A stretch of DNA of 64,000 nt from DASZQL01 sp964391865 (lineage in GTDB: Bacteria > Planctomycetota > Phycisphaerae > Phycisphaerales > UBA1924), in the NCBI GenBank assembly GCA_964391865.1, contig CAYMNQ010000003.1:248001-312000 (forward strand), in the 5' to 3' direction. This document shows, in pieces, positions 50,388 to 57,773 of the stretch (position 1 is its first letter; each line of letters opens with the position of its first letter). The translations under genes and the position numbers were made by a program. A model generated the notes under the pieces. It was not told the DNA's origin, searched no databases, and saw nothing but the letters and a program-made list of their open reading frames with translations.

Positions 50388-51407
50388 GTGCCGAGCGACA
50401 CCGATCCATCTTCGTCATCGCCGACGCCGGACGCGAGCGAGCCGCACGCGCCGCACGGGCCGATGCTGGCGGACTTCGAGCCGCCCAAGCACCGCGCGGC
50501 CGTGCGGCTGGCGCTGCAGGGCGTGGGCTTTCTCGTGAGTCTCGGCGCGCTCGCGTGGGCGCTGTCGCTGGCGCTCTCGGACGACAACCGCGAGAAACTC
50601 GCGCACCTGCGCGAAGCGGCCGCCGGCCCCGTCATCGCCCTGCTCGGCGCGACGGCGATGAGCGTGATCCTCAACGGCGTGATGTTCTGGCTGCTCATCC
50701 GCCGCCACAGGCCCATCGCGCCCCTCGCCGTCGTGGCGACCAACGCCATCGCGGTGTTCCTGTCGATCCTGCCCTTCAAACTCGGGCTGGTGGTCCGCGG
50801 CTTGATCCACCACAGGCGCGACCGCGTGCCCTTCAAGCTGCTCGTCGCGTGGCTGGCGGCGATGGCGGCGCTCGGGCTCGCATCGCTCCTGCCCATGGCC
50901 GGCGCTGGACTGTGGCTGAAGGAGATGAACACGCGGTGGGCGATCGCGGCGCTCGGCGGGTTCACGCTGGCCCACGCCGGCGCCTATGCATGCGCGCGGC
51001 TCGCGCTCAGGCACCGACTGCTCGCGCGCCTCTCGCTCGGCTCCGATGCCCTGCTCCGCGACGGGCGCACGCTCTTCATCGTCGCGCTCGCGCGCCTGGG
51101 TGATGTCGCGATGATCAGCGTGCGCTTCTACCTCGCGTCGCGCATCGCCGGGCACGAGTTGCCGCTGAACCAGTGCATCCTCTACGGCTCGGCGTTCTTC
51201 CTCATCTCCGTCGTTTCGCCGGGCGGGGCGCTCGGGTTCCGCGAAGCGGGGGTCGCGGCGCTGGCCCTCGCGCTCGGGCTTGATTCGGCGGCGCTCGCGC
51301 TCATCGCCGCGGTTGTCTCGCTCGCGGAAGTGCTGACGTCCGCGGCGATGGCGCTCGCGGGCTGCTTCATCGTCCGACCGGACAAGCTGTTTCTGAACCG
51401 CCGGTGA
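50388..51407 (+). CDS. UPF0104/LPG-synthase-like membrane protein
   Basis: 339 residues from GTG 50388 (ATG 50463 also possible; neither has a good Shine-Dalgarno). Eight or so hydrophobic segments. FLSILPFKLGLVVRGLIHHRR and FFLISVVSPGGALGFREAGVAALALALG match the lysylphosphatidylglycerol synthase transmembrane (UPF0104) family. Only the flippase-like half is present; no synthase domain. Role inferred from family. Confidence 0.65.
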   Translation: MPSDTDPSSSSPTPDASEPHAPHGPMLADFEPPKHRAAVRLALQGVGFLVSLGALAWALSLALSDDNREKLAHLREAAAGPVIALLGATAMSVILNGVMFWLLIRRHRPIAPLAVVATNAIAVFLSILPFKLGLVVRGLIHHRRDRVPFKLLVAWLAAMAALGLASLLPMAGAGLWLKEMNTRWAIAALGGFTLAHAGAYACARLALRHRLLARLSLGSDALLRDGRTLFIVALARLGDVAMISVRFYLASRIAGHELPLNQCILYGSAFFLISVVSPGGALGFREAGVAALALALGLDSAALALIAAVVSLAEVLTSAAMALAGCFIVRPDKLFLNRR

Positions 51408-51444
51408 TTGACACAGCCAAGACCCTTCAAGTGGAGACGAATCA

Positions 51445-51536
51445 GCCGCGGATGACCCAGATCAGCCCAGACGAATCCAAGTTGTTCCTTTGTCGTGACG
51501 CGGAATCATCTGGGACCATCTGGGTCATCTGTGGCC
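51445..51536. repeat. inverted GATGACCCAGAT repeat
   Basis: GCCGCGGATGACCCAGATCA (51445-51464) is inverted as CCATCTGGGTCATCTGTGGC (51517-51535, with TCTGGGA before it). Between convergent genes. Confidence 0.65.
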
Positions 51537-51579
51537 GAACGCTTCCGGTATCGGCCGTGAAGGGGCCCTGCAAACGCGA

Positions 51580-52443
51580 TCAGCCCCGCCCCCACGGCGC
51601 GTTGTCGATCAGCCGCGTCGAGCCGACCCTCGCCGCCACCAGCACGCGCTGCGGGCGCGTGCGGTCATCGGTCGGCATCAGCGTCTCCGCGTCGCGCACC
51701 GCGAAGTACTCGGGCTCGATCCCCGCGCTGCGCAGTGCCGCCACACCCTCGCGTTCGGCGGCCGTAGTGGTCGCGCGCGACTGCGCCGCGCGGATCGCGC
51801 GCCACAGCGCGCCGGCGCGAGCGCGATCCTCAGCACTCAGATGCACGTTCCGGCTGCTCATCGCCAGCCCGTCCGGCTCGCGCACCGTCGGGCGCGCGAT
51901 GATCTCGATGGGCATCGCCTCCCGCCGAACCAGCGCGCGGACCAACTGAAACTGCTGCCAATCCTTCTCGCCGAACATCGCCGCCATCGGCCGCGCGAGC
52001 TGGAACAGCCGCTTCACCACCTGGTACACGCCCGCGAAATGCCCGGGCCGGTGCGCATCCTCCAGCCCCGGCTCGCGCGCCACGCCCGGCAGTTCATGCT
52101 CACTCGGCTTGGGCGCCAGCTCGCGCCCCTGAGCATCACGCGGGTAGATCACTTCGACGCTCGGCGCGAAGACCAGTGTTGCGCCGGCCGACTCGCACAC
52201 CGCCTCGTCGCGCTCGAGCGGACGCGGGTAGCGCTCGAAGTCGGCACCGTCGTTGAACTGCGTGGGGTTGACGAAGATGCTGACGACGACAGGGCGCGGC
52301 CCGCCGGGGTGCCCGGTCCGCCGAGCCGCGGTCGCCGCCGCCCGGATCAGGGCGGCGTGCCCCTCGTGCAGCGCGCCCATCGTGGGCACGAAGACCCCGC
52401 CGAGGGAGTCGGAGAGTTCGGATTCGTTCCGGGCGGTGCGCAT
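51580..52443 (-). CDS. panC: pantoate-beta-alanine ligase
   Basis: 287 residues from ATG 52443. Last step of pantothenate synthesis (pantoate + beta-alanine + ATP). Typical motifs are FVPTMGALHEGHAALIRAA, VSIFVNPTQF, RPGHFAGVYQVVKRLF, FGEKDWQQFQLVRALV and LAMSSRNVHLS. Length is normal. It stands alone, without panB or panD in view. Confidence 0.95.
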   Translation of the reverse strand: MRTARNESELSDSLGGVFVPTMGALHEGHAALIRAAATAARRTGHPGGPRPVVVSIFVNPTQFNDGADFERYPRPLERDEAVCESAGATLVFAPSVEVIYPRDAQGRELAPKPSEHELPGVAREPGLEDAHRPGHFAGVYQVVKRLFQLARPMAAMFGEKDWQQFQLVRALVRREAMPIEIIARPTVREPDGLAMSSRNVHLSAEDRARAGALWRAIRAAQSRATTTAAEREGVAALRSAGIEPEYFAVRDAETLMPTDDRTRPQRVLVAARVGSTRLIDNAPWGRG

Positions 52444-52549
52444 CGCGGCAGAGCGTAACGCGCGGCGTGAGCGAGCGGAGCGCGGGCCGTGCCATCGATG
52501 CCGACTGTGGCTATATTCCAGTCCGAATTCGCCCACCGAAAGGACCACC

Positions 52550-52834
52550 ATGCCCAGCGCCGCCGCCAGCCACATTCTGGTGAAAACCGAGAAGGAAGCC
52601 AACGACCTCAAGAGCAAGATCGACGCCGGCGAGGATTTCGGCGCGCTGGCGAAGAAGCACTCGCTCTGCCCCTCGGGCAAGGGCGGCGGGGCGCTCGGCA
52701 CCTTCGCGCCGGGCGACATGGTCGCCGAGTTCGACCGCGTGGTCTTCGGGGAGATCGCCGTCAACGCCGTCTCCGAGCCGGTGAAGACGCAGTTCGGCTA
52801 CCACCTCATCAAAGTCACCCAGCGCTTGAAGTGA
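52550..52834 (+). CDS. ppiC: parvulin-type peptidyl-prolyl cis-trans isomerase
   Basis: 94 residues. AAAGGA precedes ATG 52550. A single parvulin domain without signal peptide: ASHILVKTEKEANDLKSKI, FGALAKKHSLCPSGKGGGALGTF, FGYHLIKV. Cytoplasmic PpiC-like. TATATT at 52512-52517 is a possible -10. The stop overlaps the next gene's GTG (GTGA). Confidence 0.93.
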   Translation: MPSAAASHILVKTEKEANDLKSKIDAGEDFGALAKKHSLCPSGKGGGALGTFAPGDMVAEFDRVVFGEIAVNAVSEPVKTQFGYHLIKVTQRLK

Positions 52835-53442
52835 GCCCCCCGCGCGAGTCGCTCATCCGCGCGAACGTCGCCGGGCGCGACTTCACGCTCATCGCGCCCG
52901 AGCGCCCCGACGACCTCGTGCGCGCCGCCGAACAATCCGGCGCGGACGACCGCGGCTACTGGGCGCACCTCTGGCCCTCCGCCATCACCCTCGCCGAGTG
53001 GGTGAACACGACCTCGCTGCTCGCGCCCGGGTCGCGCGTGCTCGAGATCGGCTGCGGCTTGGGATTGGTCTCGCTCGCCGCCGCAGCGCGCGGCTGTGAC
53101 GCGACCGCGACGGACGTCAACTCCGAGGCGCTCGACCTGCTCGCGCGCAGCGCGGCGGCGAATCACCTCTCGGTGCGCACCGCGCGGCTCGACTGGCGCG
53201 ACCCGCCGCCGACTGACATCCGAGCGGACATGATCCTCGGCGCGGACGTCCTGTACGACCCGCGCGATCACGCGCCGATCGCGCGCCTGATCGCGCGCCT
53301 GACATGCCCCGCGTGCCTGACGGACCCGATGCGGGCCAATTCCGTCGGCTTCGAGTCCGCCTGCGAGCACGAGGGACTCCGCGTCTGGCAAACGCGAACG
53401 GACTCGGGGCGACTGTTGCTCGTTCAGCCGGACGGCCCGTGA
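52831..53442 (+). CDS. class I SAM-dependent methyltransferase (family 16-like)
   Basis: 203 residues from GTG 52831, overlapping the ppiC stop by four bases. YWAHLWPSAITLAEW is the N-terminal mark of the METTL/lysine-methyltransferase-like group. The SAM-binding motif is VLEIGCGLGLVSLAAAA, followed by ATDVNSEAL and ILGADVLYD. The target is probably a protein lysine (inference). Confidence 0.78.
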   Translation: MSPPRESLIRANVAGRDFTLIAPERPDDLVRAAEQSGADDRGYWAHLWPSAITLAEWVNTTSLLAPGSRVLEIGCGLGLVSLAAAARGCDATATDVNSEALDLLARSAAANHLSVRTARLDWRDPPPTDIRADMILGADVLYDPRDHAPIARLIARLTCPACLTDPMRANSVGFESACEHEGLRVWQTRTDSGRLLLVQPDGP

Positions 53443-53484
53443 GGGTCGCGGGCGGGACTGCGTCCGCGGGCGGGGCCGATTCGA

Positions 53485-53513
53485 TTGACGGCACAGGCAG
53501 GATTCTGTACGAT
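53485..53513 (+). promoter_or_regulatory. sigma-70-like promoter of the dksA-like/lspA operon
   Basis: TTGACG (53485-53490), a 17-bp spacer, TACGAT (53508-53513). Predicted start near 53520, giving a leader of roughly 70 nt. Confidence 0.6.
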
Positions 53514-53592
53514 TCCCCATTCTACGTCGGCGAACAAAGTTGTAAGTTCTTGGCAATCAAGAGCTTGCGCACAACGATTCGGAGCGTGCGCA

Positions 53593-54510
53593 TTGAGCGG
53601 CAAGGTGACGCGACCCTCAACCTCGAAGAAGCCCGCGTCGGGGAAATCCGCCGCCGCGAAAGCGCCGCCCCCGAAAAAGCCCGCCGCCGCTGGTGCTGAT
53701 TCCAAGAAGAAAGCCGCGCCCCCCGCGAAGTCTCCCGCGCCCAAGCCCGGCTCCACCGCCGCGAAGACCGCGGCCCCGCCCAAGCCCGTGAAGCCCGCGC
53801 CGCCGAAGGGCGCCGCGCCGCCGCCCGCGAAGCCGATCCGCAAGAGCTTCACGATCATCACCAAGAAGCCCGAGCCGCCCAAGAAGTCGGAGCCGAAGGG
53901 TCCGATCAAGCTGCGCACCGAAGTGAGCGGGCCGAAGAAGCCGCCGGTGGACATGAAGACCAAGCCGGTGGAGGGGTCGAAGCAGCGGTACAGCGTGATG
54001 ACGTCGCAGGAGCTTGACGCGGTGCGCGCCGCGGCCGCGAAGATCGCCGCCGCCGCCGGCTTGCAGCCCGCGAAGGCCGGAAAACGCGCCGCGGAACTCG
54101 AAGTCGCCGAGTCCGAGCGCCTCACCAAAAGCCCGCTGACAAAGAAGGAACTCCAGCAATTCAAGGAGATCCTCCAGCAGAAGCGGCGCGAGCTGGTGGG
54201 CGACGTGCAGTCGATGGAGAATGAAGCGCTCCGCGGCGGGGGCGGCTCGCTCAGCCACATGCCCCAGCACATGGCCGATCAGGGCACCGACACCTTCGAT
54301 CAATCGCTCAATCTCGACCTCGCCGCCTCCCAGCGCGGCATCGTGCGCGAGATCGATCTCGCGCTCCAGCGCATCGAGAACAACACCTTCGGCATCTGCG
54401 AGATCACGGGCAAGCCGATCGACCGCGAGCGCCTGCTCAACACGCCGTGGGCGCGCCACAGCATCGAAGCCGCGCGCCACATCGAGCGCATGGGTTACTC
54501 GAAGTTGTGA
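53593..54510 (+). CDS. DksA/TraR-like protein with degenerate zinc finger and long Lys/Pro/Ala tail
   Basis: 305 residues from TTG 53593 with GGAG at 53581-53584; GTG 53605 is possible. Residues 5-125 are Lys/Pro/Ala-rich, resembling histone-like or disordered tails. From about residue 190 a coiled coil (LTKKELQQFKEILQQKRRELVGDVQSMENEAL) leads to the DksA globular part, GICEITGKPIDRERLLNTPWARHSIE. Of the four canonical Cys only the first remains. The family binds the RNA polymerase secondary channel. It is followed by lspA with a four-base overlap. Confidence 0.78.
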   Translation: MSGKVTRPSTSKKPASGKSAAAKAPPPKKPAAAGADSKKKAAPPAKSPAPKPGSTAAKTAAPPKPVKPAPPKGAAPPPAKPIRKSFTIITKKPEPPKKSEPKGPIKLRTEVSGPKKPPVDMKTKPVEGSKQRYSVMTSQELDAVRAAAAKIAAAAGLQPAKAGKRAAELEVAESERLTKSPLTKKELQQFKEILQQKRRELVGDVQSMENEALRGGGGSLSHMPQHMADQGTDTFDQSLNLDLAASQRGIVREIDLALQRIENNTFGICEITGKPIDRERLLNTPWARHSIEAARHIERMGYSKL

Positions 54511-55202
54511 GCGGCGCACCGCCCAGCCCGTCCCCAACGCCGCCCGCACCGGCGGCGCAACAGTCATCGCCCATCCCGTTCCCGCGCGCCGGCGTCAGCC
54601 GCGGCGCGTGGCTCACCCTGCTGCTCACCGTGCTGATCGGGCTGCTCTTCGACCTCGCCACGAAATACTGGGCGTTCCGTTCGATCGGGCCCGCGCCGCA
54701 GGTCGTGGACCGCGTGAGTGTCGAACGGATTCTCGCGCACGACCCGCGCCGGATCATGTCGCTGATCCAGCCGCACGAGCCGCGCGAGATCATCCCGGGC
54801 GTGCTCAATTTCCAGCTCGTGCTGAACGCGGGCGCGGTCTTCGGCACCGGGCAGGGCAAGCGCTGGTTCTTCATCGCGTTCACCTGCATTGCGCTGGGCT
54901 TCGCGCTGTGGATCTTCGCTCGCCGGACCCGCGCCGGCGACCGGCTCGGGCACGTCAGCATCGGGCTGGTCATCGCCGGCGGGCTGGGGAACCTCTACGA
55001 CCGGCTGCGCTACGCCTGCGTGCGCGACTTCATCCACCCGCTGCCCGACTGGAAACTGCCCTTCGGGTTGAGCTGGCCCAGCGGCGAACGCGATATCTGG
55101 CCGTATGTCAGCAACGTCGCCGATGCGCTGCTGCTCTTCGGCATCGGGGTGCTGATGGTGAAGCTGTGGCGCGCGGACGACGCGCACCATCAAGCCAAGT
55201 GA
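54507..55202 (+). CDS. lspA: lipoprotein signal peptidase (signal peptidase II)
   Basis: 231 residues from GTG 54507, overlapping the previous stop (GTGA). Four membrane helices. LVLNAGAVFGTG, GGLGNLYDRLRYACVRDFI and NVADALLLFGIG supply the two catalytic Asp. It removes lipoprotein signal peptides. The 60-residue N-terminal Pro-rich extension and the insertion between helices 1 and 2 make it longer than the usual 160-170. Confidence 0.92.
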   Translation: MSGAPPSPSPTPPAPAAQQSSPIPFPRAGVSRGAWLTLLLTVLIGLLFDLATKYWAFRSIGPAPQVVDRVSVERILAHDPRRIMSLIQPHEPREIIPGVLNFQLVLNAGAVFGTGQGKRWFFIAFTCIALGFALWIFARRTRAGDRLGHVSIGLVIAGGLGNLYDRLRYACVRDFIHPLPDWKLPFGLSWPSGERDIWPYVSNVADALLLFGIGVLMVKLWRADDAHHQAK

Positions 55203-55220
55203 TCTTCTCGGCGTCGCCCG

Positions 55221-56054
55221 CTACTCGATCACGCGCGCAAGTCCATCGCCCGGGCGGACCATCACCGCGCGGGTGTACGCCAGCATGAAGCCGAAGCGCA
55301 TCGCGTTCCGCTCGGTGGGCACGCCGGGGCGCGAGCCGATCGTCGCATAGCGCGCGCCGCGCCGACGGGCCTCCTCGAGCCGCGCCTGCAGCAACGCCAG
55401 CTGCACGCCACGCCGGCGGAGATCGTGGCGCACGCTCACGCCGAAGAGCCCGGCCACATCGCCACGGACTTCCAGCGCGCCCGCCCCGGCGGCGCGCGCG
55501 TCGCCCTCGAACCGCGCGAGGAACGAGATCGAGTGCGCGTGCCGGGTGACGCGCGACGCCATCTCCACATGTGGCTCGGGCGGCTCCGTGCCCTCGGGGA
55601 AGAACCCGCCCACGGCCGTCCGCGCGAACTCGGCGACCTGCGCGGGGTTGTTGCCGTCGACCCGCTCGATGACCAGCCCCTCGGGCCAGCCCATGGGTGA
55701 TTCGATCGGCGCGCCATCGTCGAGCGGGCGGAAGAACGTGTTCTCCAGGTGGCGCAGCGTGAACCGCTCGGCTTCGAGAACGTCGAGCAGCGAGCGATCG
55801 GCGAACGGAGCGAACTCAATCCGCGGCTCCACACCCCGCGATTCGTAGAACCCGATCAGCCGGCGCACATCATCGCGCGAGATCGGCCCGTCGAAGCCCA
55901 CGCCCGCGGCGTAGTTCAGCGAGCTGCCCGCCGGGCCGGCGCACATCATCCCGCCGCCCCATGGCTCGGCGCGGTCGGCGATCTCCGAAATGCCGCGCGC
56001 GATGCGCGTCTCGTCGAGGAGCGCGATCGCGCGGAGGTCGTACACGCGGCTCAT
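55221..56054 (-). CDS. GNAT-family N-acetyltransferase
   Basis: 277 residues from ATG 56054. The C-terminal half shows the acetyl-CoA motif GLFGVSVRHDLRRRGVQLALLQARLEEARRRGARYATI and ERNAMRFGFMLAYTRAVMVR. The N-terminal half is a diverged GNAT-like or cap domain. Substrate unknown. It lies 23 bp downstream of mddA and is possibly co-transcribed. Confidence 0.75.
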   Translation of the reverse strand: MSRVYDLRAIALLDETRIARGISEIADRAEPWGGGMMCAGPAGSSLNYAAGVGFDGPISRDDVRRLIGFYESRGVEPRIEFAPFADRSLLDVLEAERFTLRHLENTFFRPLDDGAPIESPMGWPEGLVIERVDGNNPAQVAEFARTAVGGFFPEGTEPPEPHVEMASRVTRHAHSISFLARFEGDARAAGAGALEVRGDVAGLFGVSVRHDLRRRGVQLALLQARLEEARRRGARYATIGSRPGVPTERNAMRFGFMLAYTRAVMVRPGDGLARVIE

Positions 56055-56077
56055 CGAGAGAACTGTACCCCGCGCGG

Positions 56078-56857
56078 TCACGACCCCGAGCCCGCCCGGG
56101 AGACTGCCGGGATCAGCATCGGCACCTCGCGCCGGTACGACTCGTACTCCGGGTGCGCGTCGATCAGATCGCGCTCTTCGAGCCGGATCGCGATCAGGAT
56201 GTACGCCGACGTGAGCACCGCGAAGAGCAGGTGCGCCGCCGTCATGGTGGGCGTCGCCCAGAACCCGATGAACCAACCCACGTACAGCGGGTGGCGCACG
56301 TAGCGGTAGGGGCCGGGCGTGGTGAACTTCAGGTACGTGTACGGCTTCCCGAGCAGGTGCAGCCACACCTGGCGCAGCCCGAAGAGGTCGAAGTGGTTGA
56401 TGAGGAACGTGGTGACGAGCACGAGCAACCAGCCGAACGCGAACGCGGCGTAGAGCAGCGCAACGCCCACCGGGTGCTCGACGGTCCACACCACGCCGCC
56501 CATCGGGCTCCACAGCCAGAACATCAGCAGCAGCGCGAGGCTCGAGAAGAGAACGTAGGTGCTCCGCTCCGCCGGCGCGGGGATGAAGCCCGTCCACCAG
56601 CGCTTGAACGCCGGGCGCGCCATCACGCTGTGCTGCACCGCGAAGAGCGCCAGCAGACCCGAGTTGATCAGCATCGCCGTCCAGAACGGGTGCGTCGGCG
56701 CGGCGTCCATCGTGCGCGGCACGAGGAACCCGCCCACCCAGCCCGCGGCGTACAGGAACGTGCCGAAGAAGATCGCGTAGCACGCGATGCCGTAGATGAA
56801 AGTGCCGAGGCGCGAGACCAGCGAGGCGGGCCGCTCGGCGATGGCGGCGGGTGACAT
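56078..56857 (-). CDS. mddA: methanethiol S-methyltransferase (MddA-type)
   Basis: 259 residues from ATG 56857 (ATG 56920 is possible), with about six membrane helices. RSTYVLFSSLALLLMFWLW, TTFLINHFDLFGLRQVWLHLLGKPY, YVRHPLYVGWFIGFWATPTMT and EERDLIDAHPEYESYRREVPML are the MddA pattern in the isoprenylcysteine methyltransferase superfamily. It would methylate methanethiol with SAM to make dimethyl sulphide in the membrane. Divergent from a TetR gene. Confidence 0.85.
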   Translation of the reverse strand: MSPAAIAERPASLVSRLGTFIYGIACYAIFFGTFLYAAGWVGGFLVPRTMDAAPTHPFWTAMLINSGLLALFAVQHSVMARPAFKRWWTGFIPAPAERSTYVLFSSLALLLMFWLWSPMGGVVWTVEHPVGVALLYAAFAFGWLLVLVTTFLINHFDLFGLRQVWLHLLGKPYTYLKFTTPGPYRYVRHPLYVGWFIGFWATPTMTAAHLLFAVLTSAYILIAIRLEERDLIDAHPEYESYRREVPMLIPAVSRAGSGS

Positions 56858-57016
56858 GACGGGAGAGACAGCAGCGTGTTGCACGAGAGACACTCCAGAG
56901 AGGAAGAACGCGGCATGCATGCGGGCGACGCTGTGTTGCCCCGTGCCGCTGGAACTGTTGCTGGACCAACACTACGATTCATTCGAGCTGCGGCCACTTG
57001 ACTTGAAGTTCACCCC

Positions 57017-57037
57017 GGGTTGACTCGGGGTCAACCC
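57017..57037. promoter_or_regulatory. candidate TetR operator
   Basis: GGGTTGAC-5 bp-GTCAACCC: perfect 8-bp arms between mddA and tetR, 52 bp before the tetR start. Confidence 0.6.
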
Positions 57038-57088
57038 CACGAGCTGCGGCGGATCCGCCGCCGCCGATCATCGGTGTGGAGGAATCCC

Positions 57089-57667
57089 ATGCCCGGTTCA
57101 TCACGCGACGCGCTGATCGAAATCGCCGCCCGGCTCTTCTACGAGCACGGCTTCCACGCCGTCGGCATCGACCGCATCATCTCCGAGGTGGGCGTCACCA
57201 AGACGACGTTCTACAACCACTTCGAGAGCAAGGACGATCTGATCGTCGAGGTGCTGAAGTGGCGCGACGAGATCGAGATGCGCGAGCTGATCGAAGCGAT
57301 GCGCCAGCGCGCCGGCGACGACCCGCGCGCGCTCCTCCTCGCGCTGTTCGACGTGCTCGACGACTGGTTCCGCGACGATGGGTTCAAGGGGTGCATCTTC
57401 GTGAACGCGGCGGTGGAGTTCCCCTCGCCGCACGACCCGGTGCACCACGCCGCCGCCGCCCACCGCGCGAACGTGCACCGCGAGATCGTCCAGATCCTGC
57501 GCCGAGCGGGCGCCGCGGACGCGGAAGGTCTCGCGGACCAACTCACGATGCTCGTCTCCGGCGCGCTCATCACCCGTCACGTGGCGTTCGATCTCGGCGC
57601 GGCCCGCACCGCGCGCGCCACCGCGGAAGCGTTGCTCGACCGGGCGCTCGCGCCGAGCGCCGCGTGA
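57089..57667 (+). CDS. TetR/AcrR-family regulator
   Basis: 192 residues. GGAGG precedes ATG 57089. N-terminal HTH: RDALIEIAARLFYEHGFHAVGIDRIISEVGVTKTTFYNHFESKDDLI. The C-terminal ligand domain (RDDGFKGCIFVNAAVEF) resembles those of regulators for small organic compounds. Because it is divergent from mddA, it most likely represses itself and mddA (inference). Confidence 0.9.
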   Translation: MPGSSRDALIEIAARLFYEHGFHAVGIDRIISEVGVTKTTFYNHFESKDDLIVEVLKWRDEIEMRELIEAMRQRAGDDPRALLLALFDVLDDWFRDDGFKGCIFVNAAVEFPSPHDPVHHAAAAHRANVHREIVQILRRAGAADAEGLADQLTMLVSGALITRHVAFDLGAARTARATAEALLDRALAPSAA

Positions 57668-57686
57668 CCGCCGAGCCGTTCGGTCG

Positions 57687-57715
57687 TTGGTCGGACGCGA
57701 GTGTTTCTCTATACT
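57687..57715 (+). promoter_or_regulatory. candidate promoter of the E2 gene
   Basis: TTGGTC (57687-57692), 17 bp, TATACT (57710-57715). Confidence 0.45.
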
Positions 57716-57773
57716 TGTCCTTCCCGCCGGACGCGCCGGAGAGACCCGGTGCGCCCGTCGACGCGGAGTTGCC

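Noticed and set aside
53485..53592. Earlier ATG start for the DksA-like protein at 53485
   Set aside because: It would overlap the -35/-10 pair at 53485-53513 and adds a Cys-rich segment unlike the family; TTG 53593 has a suitable GGAG.
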